Positions 38,100 to 47,500 of a stretch of DNA of 64,000 bases are shown here, in pieces (positions within the stretch are counted from its first letter, which is position 1; the number at the start of each line of letters is the position of its first letter). The notes beneath the pieces were generated by a model, which was not told where the DNA came from, did not search any database, and saw nothing but the letters and a program-made list of their open reading frames with translations. The stretch is from Flaviflexus equikiangi (lineage in GTDB: Bacteria > Actinomycetota > Actinomycetes > Actinomycetales > Actinomycetaceae): contig NZ_CP059676.1 in NCBI RefSeq assembly GCF_014069875.1, positions 930,001-994,000 of the forward strand, given 5' to 3'. The position numbers and the translations under genes are program-made.

Positions 38100-39343
38100 C
38101 ACTTCGTGACGACCGCGTTCTTCGGTACGACGACGATGCCGGACTCGGTCACGTGGAAGCCGCGGGCGCGATCATGGTCGGCGTCGATGCCGAGCTGTGC
38201 ACCTTCTTCGACGCGCACGTTCTTGTCGAGGATTGCCCGTGACACGGTCGCGTTGCGGCCGATCGTGACGTTGTCGAACAGGATCGAGTTGCGCACGGAT
38301 GACCACGAGTTGATGCGGACGTGCGGGGACAGGACGGATCCGATGACTTCGCCGCCGGAGATGATGACGCCGGGGGAGATGAGGGAGTCGAGGGCGTGGC
38401 CGAGGCGTTCGTGATGTCCGTAGACGAACTTGGCGGGCGGCAGGCCCGTATATCCCGTATAGAGGGGCCACTTGTCGTTGTAGAGGTTGAAGACGGGGGA
38501 CACGGAGATCAGATCCATGTTCGAGTCATAGAAGGCGTCGATGGAGCCCACATCGCGCCAGTAGTTGCGGTCCTTATCGGTTGCCCCCGGGACTTCGTTG
38601 TAGGTGAAGTCGTACAGTCCGGCCTGTCCGGCATCTACGAAGAGCGGCACGATCGATCCGCCCATGTCGTGCGACGAATCATCGTCCTTAGCGTCCTGCT
38701 TGATGATCTTGAGCAGAGCGTCCGTGTTGAAGACGTAGTTGCCCATCGAGGCGAGAACCTCGTTCGGCGAATCCTTGAGGCCCACCGCATTGGTGGGCTT
38801 CTCGAGGAAGGCCTTCATCTTCACCGGGTTATCCGGATCCGCTTCGATGACGCCGAACTGGTCGGCCAGCTCGAGCGGCTGGCGAATGCCGGCGATCGTC
38901 ATCGGCAGGCCGGAGTCGATGTGCGACTCGACCATCTGGGAGATATCCATGCGGAAGATGTTGTCCGCTCCGAGAATGACGACGATGTCCGGCTTCTCAT
39001 CCTCGATCGTGTTGAGCGACTGGTAGACGGCGTCTGCGGAACCCAGATACCAGTTCTTGCCCATGCGCTGCTGTGCAGGCACCGGGGCCACATAGTTGCC
39101 GAGCAGGTTCGACATCCGCCAGGTCTTCGTGATGTGGCGGTCGAGAGAGTGGGACTTGTACTGCGTCAACACGACGATCTTGAGATAGCCGGAGTTGACG
39201 AGATTCGACAGGGAGAAGTCGATCAGGCGGTAGATGCCGCCAAAGGGGACGGCGGGCTTTGCTCGCTCGGCGGTGAGCGGCATGAGGCGTTTGCCTTCCC
39301 CTCCGGCGAGCACAATGGCGAGGACACGGGGATTAGATCTCAT
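38099..39343 (-). CDS. glgC: Glucose-1-phosphate adenylyltransferase
   Basis: 414 residues from the ATG at 39343 (the frame runs to 39493 without family similarity). It makes ADP-glucose. Nucleotidyltransferase signature [30 protein letters not shown], substrate motifs [11 protein letters not shown] and FLEKPT, and a left-handed beta-helix C-terminus ([23 protein letters not shown] ... [19 protein letters not shown]). Divergent from glgA/glgM as in mycobacteria. The ATG follows TATAGT by seven bases. Confidence 0.95.
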   Translation of the reverse strand: MRSNPRVLAIVLAGGEGKRLMPLTAERAKPAVPFGGIYRLIDFSLSNLVNSGYLKIVVLTQYKSHSLDRHITKTWRMSNLLGNYVAPVPAQQRMGKNWYLGSADAVYQSLNTIEDEKPDIVVILGADNIFRMDISQMVESHIDSGLPMTIAGIRQPLELADQFGVIEADPDNPVKMKAFLEKPTNAVGLKDSPNEVLASMGNYVFNTDALLKIIKQDAKDDDSSHDMGGSIVPLFVDAGQAGLYDFTYNEVPGATDKDRNYWRDVGSIDAFYDSNMDLISVSPVFNLYNDKWPLYTGYTGLPPAKFVYGHHERLGHALDSLISPGVIISGGEVIGSVLSPHVRINSWSSVRNSILFDNVTIGRNATVSRAILDKNVRVEEGAQLGIDADHDRARGFHVTESGIVVVPKNAVVTK

Positions 39344-39350
39344 AGTGGTG

Positions 39351-39356
39351 ACTATA
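39351..39356 (-). promoter_or_regulatory. -10 element of glgC-serB, leaderless type
   Basis: TATAGT on the minus strand, seven bases before the glgC ATG. Confidence 0.7.
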
Positions 39357-39452
39357 CCCAATAGCGTGATCGCGGACACCGGGACTCGGGAAAAGTTCAC
39401 GGTCCACAGGTACGATGATGGTAGTCCTAGATGCTTTTGAAAGGTGCCTCCC

Positions 39453-40688
39453 ATGAGGGTTGATCTGCTGACACGTGAATACCCGCCGCACATCTACGGC
39501 GGTGCCGGGGTTCATGTCGACGAACTGTCGCGCGTTCTCGCGGCGCATGCGGATGTCCACGTCCATGCGTTTGATGGTCCAAGGTCCGCGGAGGAGAGCG
39601 TGGAGAACGTCACCGTCAACGGCTACGACTATCTCGACGGCCTGGACGGCAACGACGCTCTTCGCACGTTCGGGGTCGACCTGCAGATGGTGTCGGGCAC
39701 CGAAGGCGCCGATATTGTGCACTCCCACACGTGGTATGCGAATCTCGCGGGGCACCTGTCCGGGCTGCTCCATGGCATCCCGCACGTCGTCTCCGCCCAC
39801 TCTCTCGAACCGCTCCGTCCATGGAAGCGCGAGCAGCTCGGTGGCGGATATGAGCTGTCGTCCTTCGCGGAGAGGACAGCCTATGAAGGTGCCGCTGGTA
39901 TCGTCGCCGTCTCGGAGGCGATGCGGGACGACATTCTGCGCAGCTACCCGAACGTCGACGAGGCGAAGGTCGAGGTCATCCACAACGGGATCGACCTCGC
40001 CGCGTGGAAGCGACCAGCCTCCCTCGACGCAGCTGAGGAGTACTTCCGTTCCTACGGACTCGACCCTGCTCGCCCGACCGTCATCTTCGTCGGCCGCATC
40101 ACCCGCCAGAAGGGCCTGCCGCACTTCCTGCGCGCAGTGGGTCAGCTTCCGCCCGAGATCCAGGTCATCCTCTGTGCGGGCCGCCCGGATACTCAGGAGA
40201 TCGCGGACGAGGTCAAGGGCCTCGTGACTGCCCTGCAGGAGGAGCGTGACGGGATCGTATGGATTGATGAGCATCTCTCGCGCGAGAACATGATCAGCCT
40301 CCAGGCGATGTCGACGACGTTCGTCACCCCCTCCGTGTACGAGCCCCTCGGCATCGTCAACCTCGAGGCGATGGCGTGCGGTCTGCCCGTCGTCGGCTCG
40401 GATACCGGAGGCATCCCCGACTGCATCGTGCATGGCGAGACGGGTCTCCTCGTCCCCATCGATCAGCTGGATGACGGGACGGGGACCCCGAAGGACCCTG
40501 AGCGCTTCGAGGCCGACCTTGCGGCGGCCCTGACCGAGATCTGTGCGGACCCGGAGCGGGCGAAGGCGATGGGAGAGGCTGGGCGTACCCGAGTGGAGGA
40601 GCATTTCTCCTGGGAGTCCATCGCCGAGAAGACCATGGACTTCTACAGTCGGGTACTCGACCGTTTTGATGGTGGACTAAGGTCATAG
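39453..40688 (+). CDS. glgA: GT4 glucosyltransferase GlgA/GlgM (glycogen synthase or maltose-1-phosphate synthase)
   Basis: 411 residues from the ATG at 39453 with GAAAGG upstream. GT-B fold: N-terminal [27 protein letters not shown]-terminal [19 protein letters not shown] and the donor-binding [27 protein letters not shown]. This is the actinobacterial GT4-type enzyme; the M. tuberculosis equivalent (Rv1212c, also divergent from glgC) makes maltose-1-phosphate from ADP-glucose, so GlgM activity is as likely as glycogen synthesis. Gene order supports use of GlgC product. Confidence 0.9.
   Translation: MRVDLLTREYPPHIYGGAGVHVDELSRVLAAHADVHVHAFDGPRSAEESVENVTVNGYDYLDGLDGNDALRTFGVDLQMVSGTEGADIVHSHTWYANLAGHLSGLLHGIPHVVSAHSLEPLRPWKREQLGGGYELSSFAERTAYEGAAGIVAVSEAMRDDILRSYPNVDEAKVEVIHNGIDLAAWKRPASLDAAEEYFRSYGLDPARPTVIFVGRITRQKGLPHFLRAVGQLPPEIQVILCAGRPDTQEIADEVKGLVTALQEERDGIVWIDEHLSRENMISLQAMSTTFVTPSVYEPLGIVNLEAMACGLPVVGSDTGGIPDCIVHGETGLLVPIDQLDDGTGTPKDPERFEADLAAALTEICADPERAKAMGEAGRTRVEEHFSWESIAEKTMDFYSRVLDRFDGGLRS
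40678..40683 (+). promoter_or_regulatory. -10 element of the YlmA-like ABC gene, leaderless type
   Basis: TAAGGT at the very end of glgA, seven bases before the ATG at 40691. Confidence 0.55.
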
Positions 40689-40690
40689 AC

Positions 40691-41497
40691 ATGGGAGATG
40701 TACTCGAACTTCAGCACGTGACAGTGCGGCGTGGGGGCCGCAATATCGTCGACCGGATCGACTGGTCGGTCGACGAGGGCGAGAGGTGGGTGATTCTCGG
40801 CTCGAACGGCGCAGGCAAAACCTCTCTCATCCAGCTCGCGGGAGCGCGGCTCTTCCCCACGACGGGCCAGGTCACGATCCTCGGGCACACGATGGGGAGG
40901 ACGAACGCCGCCGACCTGCATCCCCTTATCGGCCTGACCTCCTCCGCTCTTGACGCGCGGATCCCCTCCGTCGAGAAGGTTCACGACGTGGTCCGCACCG
41001 GTGCGTATGGTGTCACCGCGCACTGGCGGGAGGCCTATGACGAGGAGGACGACTCGAGGGCGCGCGGTCTTCTCGATGCTCTCGGCGTCGGATCTCTCGC
41101 TGACCGCACGTTCGGGTCGATCTCCTCGGGTGAGCGCAAGCGTGTGGGCGTTGCCCGCGCTCTCATGCCAGATCCGGAGCTTCTTCTTCTCGACGAGCCG
41201 GCATCAGGCCTCGACCTCGGCGGACGGGAGGAACTCCTGTCGTCGTTGACGGCTCTCGCCCGTGACATCTATGCTCCCGCCATGGTGCTCGTCACGCATC
41301 ACGTCGAGGAGATCCCGGAGGGCTTCACGCACGGCCTCGTGCTGCGAGGCGGCGGCGTGCTCGCCTCGGGCCTGCTCGATGACGTTCTGACGGACGAGAT
41401 CCTCAGCGAGTGCTTCGGCCTTGCCCTCGAGGTGGAGAAGACTGGGGAGCGCTACACGGCAAGGGCGAGCAGGTCCTCGCTCGACCGGAGTGCCTAA
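40691..41497 (+). CDS. ABC transporter ATP-binding protein, YlmA-like
   Basis: 268 residues, a single ATPase cassette: Walker A GSNGAGKTS, signature ISSGERKRVGVARAL, Walker B LLLLDEPASGLDL and H-loop LVTHHVEEIP. No permease gene is near, so partners are unknown; members of this type are often orphan cytoplasmic ATPases. It begins two bases after glgA and may be transcribed both with glgA and from its own promoter. Confidence 0.85.
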   Translation: MGDVLELQHVTVRRGGRNIVDRIDWSVDEGERWVILGSNGAGKTSLIQLAGARLFPTTGQVTILGHTMGRTNAADLHPLIGLTSSALDARIPSVEKVHDVVRTGAYGVTAHWREAYDEEDDSRARGLLDALGVGSLADRTFGSISSGERKRVGVARALMPDPELLLLDEPASGLDLGGREELLSSLTALARDIYAPAMVLVTHHVEEIPEGFTHGLVLRGGGVLASGLLDDVLTDEILSECFGLALEVEKTGERYTARASRSSLDRSA

Positions 41498-41508
41498 CCC
41501 CATATACT
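41481..41508 (+). promoter_or_regulatory. Promoter of the NfeD-SPFH pair
   Basis: TCGACC (41481-41486), 16 bases, TATACT (41503-41508). The start point would lie about 24 bases before the nfeD ATG, which has AGGAGA. Confidence 0.5.
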
Positions 41509-41538
41509 GGATTAGCCCGATCAACGGTAGGAGAAATC

Positions 41539-41961
41539 ATGACCTGGATGGCGTGGCTGATCATTGCGATCGTTCTCGGCATTATCGAAATGCTGACGGT
41601 CGAATTCACGTTCCTCATGCTCGCCGGAGGGGCCCTGGCGGCCGCGGCTGTCGGAGGATTGACTGACAATGTCGCCATACAGATTCTCGTGTTCTGTGTC
41701 GTGTCGGTCGTCCTGCTGTTCACGGTTCGCCCGTGGGCACGTCGACTCGTCGACTCGTCGACTCCGGAGTCGAAGACGAACGTGAACTCTCTGCCGGGCC
41801 AGATCGCGGAGGCTCTCACCGATGTGACGGCCCGTGGCGGCCGCATCAAACTCGATGGCGAAGTGTGGTCCGCGCGCACCTATGACGCCCCGATCCCTGA
41901 AGGCTCGATTGTCATCGTGTCAAGAATCGATGGCGCGCACGCCATCGTCGAACTGAGGTAA
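41539..41961 (+). CDS. NfeD-like membrane protein
   Basis: 140 residues from the ATG at 41539 with AGGAGA upstream. Two to three N-terminal membrane helices (MAWLIIAIVLGIIEMLTVEFTFLMLAGGALAAAAVGG, then IQILVFCVVSVVLLFTV) precede a C-terminal OB-fold domain (about 75-140: GGRIKLDGEVWSARTYD ... EGSIVIVSRIDGAHAIVEL). NfeD proteins pair with SPFH proteins in membrane microdomains, and the SPFH gene follows after six bases. Confidence 0.9.
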   Translation: MTWMAWLIIAIVLGIIEMLTVEFTFLMLAGGALAAAAVGGLTDNVAIQILVFCVVSVVLLFTVRPWARRLVDSSTPESKTNVNSLPGQIAEALTDVTARGGRIKLDGEVWSARTYDAPIPEGSIVIVSRIDGAHAIVELR

Positions 41962-41967
41962 GGAACC

Positions 41968-43101
41968 ATGACAGATCTCGAACCCGGCCAGCTCATCCTA
42001 TGGATTCTCCTGCTCGTCGTCATTCTCTTCATCGGTGCGGCGCTCTTCCGCTCCGTCCGTATCGTCTCGCAGGGCGAGGCGCAGATCGTCGAACGCCTCG
42101 GCAAATACCATCGCACCCTCAGCCCCGGCATGCACTTCCTCGTGCCCTTCATCGACCAGGTCCGCCAGCGCGTGGACCTGCGCGAGCAGGTTGTGCCATT
42201 CCCTCCCCAGCCCGTCATCACGTCCGACAACATCGTCGTCAACATCGACACCGTCATCTACTACCAGGTGACCGGCCCGGAGGCTGCCACGTACGAGATC
42301 GCCAACCCTATGGCCGGTATCGAGCAGCTTGCCGTCACGACGCTGCGTAACATCATCGGTTCGATGGATATGGAGCAGGCGCTCACGGGACGCGACCAGA
42401 TCAACGGCCAGCTCCGCGGTGTCCTCGACGAGGCCACGGGACGGTGGGGGATCCGCGTCAATCGCGTCGAGCTCAAGGCGATCGACCCGCCGGCAACCGT
42501 CCAGTCCGCGATGGAGCAGCAGATGAAGGCGGAGCGTGACCGCCGTGCCGCGATCCTCACGGCTGAAGGCATCAAGCAGTCCGCGATCCTCACGGCCGAG
42601 GGCGATAAACAGTCCGCGATCCTCCGCGCAGAGGGTGACGCGCAGTCCACCATCCTCAAGGCGCAGGGCGACTCTCGAGCGATCCTTCAGGTTTTCGACG
42701 CGATTCACCGCGGCAACGCGGACCCGAAGCTCCTCGCCTACGAGTACATCCAGATGCTTCCCAAGATTGCAGACTCGCAGTCGTCGAAGATGTGGATCAT
42801 CCCGACCGAGCTCACGGAGGCGCTCAACTCTGTGACGAAAGGCTTCGGGGGAGTTCCCTCGGGTCCGACGGTCGAGACGGAGGACCGTCCCGAAGTCGAT
42901 TTCGGCGACGGTGTCGATGGTGTAGCCGCCGCCCTGAGGGAGACCTCTCTCCCGGATATTGATGATGCGCTGGCTGCCGCGAAGGGCGAGGCCGCTCGTG
43001 CCACCGACGAGGCGTCGGAAGCAGGAGAGCAGTCCGGCCGTCCCGCGCGGCGCACCGATCTTTCGGGCCAGGGGCCGAACGCCCCCCACCGAGAAGACTG
43101 A
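41968..43101 (+). CDS. SPFH/Band 7 (stomatin-like) protein
   Basis: 377 residues. An N-terminal membrane helix (LILWILLLVVILFIGAALF) is followed by the SPFH domain: SQGEAQIVERLGKYHRTLSPGMHFLVPFID, VVNIDTVIYYQVTGPEAATYEI and the C-terminal half with WGIRVNRVELKAIDPP. A coiled-coil region (about 190-235) is built from near-repeats of about ten residues around ILTAEGxKQSA. A long acidic, Ala-rich tail ends the protein. It is paired with nfeD, with AGGTAAGGA before the ATG, and probably scaffolds membrane microdomains. Confidence 0.92.
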   Translation: MTDLEPGQLILWILLLVVILFIGAALFRSVRIVSQGEAQIVERLGKYHRTLSPGMHFLVPFIDQVRQRVDLREQVVPFPPQPVITSDNIVVNIDTVIYYQVTGPEAATYEIANPMAGIEQLAVTTLRNIIGSMDMEQALTGRDQINGQLRGVLDEATGRWGIRVNRVELKAIDPPATVQSAMEQQMKAERDRRAAILTAEGIKQSAILTAEGDKQSAILRAEGDAQSTILKAQGDSRAILQVFDAIHRGNADPKLLAYEYIQMLPKIADSQSSKMWIIPTELTEALNSVTKGFGGVPSGPTVETEDRPEVDFGDGVDGVAAALRETSLPDIDDALAAAKGEAARATDEASEAGEQSGRPARRTDLSGQGPNAPHRED

Positions 43102-43111
43102 CCTATGGAGG

Positions 43112-43139
43112 GAGCGGCGGGTGCCTGCACCCGCCGCTC
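43112..43139 (+). terminator. Hairpin after the SPFH gene
   Basis: GAGCGGCGGGTG (43112-43123) pairs perfectly with CACCCGCCGCTC (43128-43139) around CCTG. No T-run follows. Confidence 0.6.
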
Positions 43140-43157
43140 TCGCGTCGAAAGAACACA

Positions 43158-43991
43158 ATGTACGTAGAACTTGACCGAACCGACGATAGGCTCGCGGACT
43201 ATACTTCGTTGACTGATGTGAGGCTTCGCAAGACCCTCGAGGCTGACCGTGGCCTCTACATGGCGGAGTCGACGAATGTCATCATGAGAGCGGTCCAGGC
43301 GGGCCACAGGCCGCGATCCTTCCTCACGGCCAGGAAATGGCTGGACTCGCTGACGCCGTGGATCATCGAGTCGTGCGGTTCTCCAGATGGCGGGGAGACT
43401 CCCGTGTACGTGGCGGACGAAGACGTCCTCGAGTCGATCACGGGTTTCCACATGCATCGGGGAGCCCTGGCCGCCATGCATCGGCCCGCGCTGGCGGATC
43501 CGACTGAACTCGTCAAGGACTCCAGGCTCATCGCAATCGTCGAAGACGTCGTCGACCATACGAACATCGGCGCCATCTTCCGATCCTGCGCGGCACTGGG
43601 TGTCGATGCCGTGCTCGTCACGCCCTCGTGTGCTGACCCTCTCTACCGGCGTTCGGTTCGCGTCTCGATGGGCACGGTCTTCCAGGTCCCGTGGACTCGT
43701 CTCAGCCGTTGGCCCGGGAGCATCACTGATCTGAAAGAGCGTGGATGGCAGGTTGCCGCGATGGCGCTCTCCGAGGACTCGGTCAGCCTTCCCGAGTTCT
43801 GCGCCGCCCTGGCGGAGGACTCCAAGGTCGCGCTGCTCTTCGGCACCGAGGGTGACGGTCTGACGCGGCGCGCGATCAGCGAATCAAGCGTCACAGTGCG
43901 TATTCCGATGGCGGGCGGCGTCGACTCTTTGAACGTGGCCGCGGCGTCGGCCGTGGCCGCGTATGCGGTTTCGCAGGCCCTCTCTAGGTAG
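43158..43991 (+). CDS. SpoU/TrmH family RNA 2'-O-ribose methyltransferase
   Basis: 277 residues. An N-terminal substrate-recognition domain (LRKTLEADRGLYMAES) precedes the SPOUT knot: motif 1 EDVVDHTNIGAIFRSCAALGVDAVLV, motif 2 LFGTEGDGLTRRAI and motif 3 IPMAGGVDSLNVAAASAVAAYAV. It methylates a ribose in rRNA or tRNA; the target site cannot be read. It sits alone between the SPFH hairpin and the XRE gene. Confidence 0.88.
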   Translation: MYVELDRTDDRLADYTSLTDVRLRKTLEADRGLYMAESTNVIMRAVQAGHRPRSFLTARKWLDSLTPWIIESCGSPDGGETPVYVADEDVLESITGFHMHRGALAAMHRPALADPTELVKDSRLIAIVEDVVDHTNIGAIFRSCAALGVDAVLVTPSCADPLYRRSVRVSMGTVFQVPWTRLSRWPGSITDLKERGWQVAAMALSEDSVSLPEFCAALAEDSKVALLFGTEGDGLTRRAISESSVTVRIPMAGGVDSLNVAAASAVAAYAVSQALSR

Positions 43992-44056
43992 AAGGTCACA
44001 CGGAATACCGGTTATAACCTGTTGATGGTGGATTGGCGGCATGGTGGGTTAGAGGA

Positions 44057-44332
44057 ATGAAGAATTCCTCTGTTCCCGACAACGTCTACGTCCAGGCGCT
44101 GGGGCAGGTCTGCATCCGTCATCGCAAGGATCGAGGATTCAGCCAGCAGGCTTTCGCCCTCGAGATCGGTGTCGACACGAGCAATTATCAGTGCATCGAG
44201 TCGGGGCACAACTCCAGGGGCGAGATGACCAATCCGCAGACGAAAACGCTCCTGGCGATCTCGCGAGGCTTCGGTATCAGCATCGCCGACCTCATGTCGG
44301 AAGCCTGGGATCTCGCACTCACGATGAACTGA
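44057..44332 (+). CDS. XRE-family helix-turn-helix regulator
   Basis: 91 residues from the ATG at 44057. A single Cro/CI-type domain spans about 12-75 (LGQVCIRHRKDRGFSQQAFALEIGVDTSNYQCIESG ... TLLAISRGFGISIADLM), with no sensor domain. GAGG is only two bases from the ATG; a TTG at 44033 is the alternative. A terminator follows at 44349, then the micro-ORF/surface-protein unit, which is a plausible but unproven target. Confidence 0.8.
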   Translation: MKNSSVPDNVYVQALGQVCIRHRKDRGFSQQAFALEIGVDTSNYQCIESGHNSRGEMTNPQTKTLLAISRGFGISIADLMSEAWDLALTMN

Positions 44333-44348
44333 GTACACGTTCTCTCTC

Positions 44349-44375
44349 ACGCCCCCTGTTTCACAGGGGGCGTTC
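44349..44375 (+). terminator. Terminator after the XRE gene
   Basis: ACGCCCCCTGT (44349-44359) pairs perfectly with ACAGGGGGCGT (44363-44373) around TTC; TTC follows rather than a long T-run. Confidence 0.75.
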
Positions 44376-44455
44376 TGCATGTCCTGTGCGCGCCGGTCAA
44401 TCGGCAGATTGTTCTCGATAAGCGGGCCGAGCCCGAAATCTGAGAGAGGACAAAC

Positions 44456-44521
44456 ATGTCGACCGTGACCACAACCCCGGACCAGCCGATCATCCCGAAG
44501 GTGAGGGCTCACCGTGGATAG
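44456..44521 (+). CDS. Micro-ORF 1 upstream of the surface-protein gene (21 residues)
   Basis: ATG at 44456 with a good GAGAGGA site seven bases upstream; TAG at 44519-44521. The peptide is short, hydrophilic and Thr/Pro-rich (MSTVTTTPDQPII, ending KVRAHRG). Its last eight bases overlap the GTG of micro-ORF 2. It may be a leader peptide controlling the genes behind it, or a chance frame. No family is recognised. Confidence 0.45.
   Translation: MSTVTTTPDQPIIPKVRAHRG
44500..44513 (+). promoter_or_regulatory. Small inverted repeat abutting the micro-ORF 2 start
   Basis: GGTGAG and CTCACC flank two G, ending directly before the GTG at 44514. In RNA a 5-bp stem GGTGA/TCACC with a GGGC loop would partly hide the GAGG ribosome site, unless ribosomes translating micro-ORF 1 open it. 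Confidence 0.35.
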
Positions 44522-44597
44522 CTACTGGATTCCCATTATTCTCCTTGTTGTCTGTGCAGCTTCCGTGACGCTCCTGATCGTCAGGAGGCGCAGATGA
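44514..44597 (+). CDS. Micro-ORF 2: 27-residue single-helix membrane peptide
   Basis: GTG at 44514, TGA at 44595-44597. The peptide has a short polar N-terminus, a hydrophobic helix (IPIILLVVCAASVTLLIV) and a basic end RRRR, a typical small membrane protein with its C-terminus in the cytoplasm. Its stop overlaps the surface-protein ATG (ATGA) and its last codons contain that gene's AGGAGG site. No family is recognised; the amphipathic design and coupling make it more credible than a random frame. Confidence 0.5.
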   Translation: MDSYWIPIILLVVCAASVTLLIVRRRR

Positions 44598-47500
44598 AGG
44601 CGGCACTGGCTGCACTCGGAGCCGTTGCCCTGCTCTCTGGGGGTGTTGCTCCTGTCGCCCAGGCGGAGCTCATGGCTACCCTCGCCGCCTCCTGGGACAG
44701 CCCTCCGGAGGCGGTCGAATCCGGTATGGAGGTCGCTGCGAGAATCGATTGGGATGCGAACTATGCCCACGGATTCATCGATGACGTCGAGGAATCATCT
44801 GCGGTCTTCGATCTGACAGTCGAGAACGGGCGTTTCCTGGCTCTCCCGGATCAGTGCGCTGACGGTTCCGAGTGGGCGCCGACATCGATCCGCTGCGTGT
44901 TGGACACCCCGGATGACAACGGTATAGCGGGTCACCTTTCGGTGCCGGTGCGGGCGTGGGGATCATCGGGAGATGAGGTCAGCGTGACCGCTGTCGATGC
45001 TCACAGAAACACTGCCGCAACACCGAAGCTGGCGATAACGGCCACCGCGGGGATCGATGTGGCGCTCAATGCGTCGGGTGTCAATGCGGCCAGCTACCGG
45101 TTCGACCCCGAGCTACTCGCCGAGACGACGATCCCCATCATGGTGTCCGTCCCGCATGGCGGGGAACCGCTGACGGATACGGTGACGATCGATCTGGAGT
45201 TCTCGACAACCGTCGGTCCGTCCATCGTCGACAACTATGAAGAGCTCGAGGTCGTCGCTGTTCCAGCGAGCCGCAGCATTATCGGCGTGGCGGCCAACGG
45301 GCCCAACTTCGAGGTGCCCATGGTGGAGACGGAACGTCTCGACGAGAAGACATTGCGTGTCGTCGCCCAGGTTCCCGACAAGGCCGTCGGTCCCGCGGTC
45401 GACGCCGCCGGAAATATCCTCGACACGATACCCGTCATGTCTTTCGGTCTGGAGCTCCGGTATCCGGTGCATTCTCCCAGTCTCAACAACCAGGTCATGT
45501 CATGGACTGCGCGAGTGTCGGGAGTGGCTGCGTCGACAGTATCGGGGCCGTTGACCGAACAGATCCGGACGACGAACGACATCATTCAGACGTCGCTGAT
45601 CGACGAAGGGTCGGTGAGCGCGAAATTCGTCAACGGTCACGCGCCCGCCGAAGGCGGAATACTCGCCGTGCCCGGTGATGACCCCGCACAGCTGCCGCGC
45701 GTCCACCGCGAGGTGTGGAATCCCGACCTCGGGACGGGAGTGCTCTCGGCAGGTGCGTCCAACTGGTTGGGGCGCGGCCCCATCCTTCCCGAGGACCAGA
45801 TGGTCGGCACGGTCGACGCCGCCCACTATGTGGGGATGGAGCCGAGTGACTACGTGCCCGGCACAACACACGGATACTGTCTGATCTTCGACACGGAACG
45901 AGGCTCGACATCGTACAACGGCCGATATTCCGTCACACAGCTCACCGACTATCGGCTCGAATATTTGACGGGCCCGATTCCCGGCGGCTTCATGTCGCCC
46001 GACTGCGGGGCTGGCACGTGGACGACAGAGCAGCCGGCTGACGTGACGGCCATGAGAATCCTCTTCGACCCGGCAGAGCAGGATGAGATGTTCACGAGCC
46101 GACCCATCTTCGGTGCAGGCTATCTCGCGTCCGCGGACTTGAGCGAGGGCGCCCGTGCGTGGATGGCGGGAGGACATTCAACCGACATCGGGTCTGGCTG
46201 GAACATGGACGGGACCGTGGTGATAGGGCCACAGCCGATCCTCGACCAGGTGACACCCCTCTACGACAGTACGACCACCTTCAGAGATGCCGTCGAAGTC
46301 GTTCCCTATCGCACCTCGGTAGGCCTCGAAGCCTCGGCCGACGCTGTGAAGCCGGGGGAGTCCGTGACATGGGATGTCACCACTATGGTGTCATCGGCAC
46401 CGTTCGCGAATCGTGGCATCCATGCCGTCGAGCATCTGCTCATCCTCCCCCTGGGGGTCGAGTACGTGGATGCCAGCGTCGACGCGACCGTCAGCCGTGA
46501 GTCCGGCCGCGACATTGTGTCGTGGATATCGGATGTGACCGTGGGTGAGCCGCGCACGGAAACCATCGAGACGGTCTACCGATCGGGCACAGGGACACTC
46601 CTCGCGCAGGTCGCCGTCGATAATACGATGACTGAAAGGCTCCGCACCGACTCCGACACCGCTGAGATCGTGGCCTTGGCCAGCGCAGGCACATCGCTGC
46701 AGAAGTCCGCCGCATCTGACGAGTTCGCCCTCGACGGATCAAACCAGTGGACCGTCACCCTCGCGAACCGCGACGTGTGGCCCGTGAGGCTTGCCGACAC
46801 GATTGACATCCTGCCGTTCGACGGTGATGATCGATCGACACTCACATCAGCCCGCGTGACGATCGCCGACGTGACGGGGGCAGAGGTCTGGGTGTCGACG
46901 GCTGATCCTGCCACGATCGATCCCGATCCCCTTGCCGCGTCGAATGGTGCTGTCGGGGCGCCGTCGTCCGTGTGGCAGGTCTGGGACGGACAGGACGATG
47001 TGACTGCTATCCGATGGATCACTCGCGATCTCGGGCCCGGCATGACAGTCGACTACACAATCGACTACACGGTCGAGGGTGCAACCAACGGCGATGTGCT
47101 CGTCAACTCGGCGCAGACTCGGACGACCGGTGCGATGACGACGATGATCAACTCCAGTGCGGCGACAGCCATCGGCGAACCCGCGGACCTCCAGGTCGAC
47201 AAGCGACTGATGGGATCCGATGCTGTTCTCGCCGACGGTGAAGAGCTCCTCTTCGAGATCACCGCCAGGGGGAGCCGCCCCGGTGTTGTCCGCGATGCTG
47301 TCGTGGCCGACATCCCCGTTGCAGGTCTTCGGGACGTGACATTTGTCGACGCGACCCACGGAACAGTCGACGCCACCATGTGGCGTATCGGAGACCTTCC
47401 CGAAGGTGAGATTGCCACCGCAACCGTGCGTGCGATCGCGACCGGCGGCACCGTGGAGAATGCTGTCGTGGGTGAGACGTGCATCGACTGCGTCCCGGTG

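Noticed and set aside
42530-42680. Tandem DNA repeat in the SPFH gene
   Set aside because: The ten-residue near-repeats (ILTAEGxKQSA) are the normal coiled-coil heptad-like region of SPFH proteins, not a separate element.
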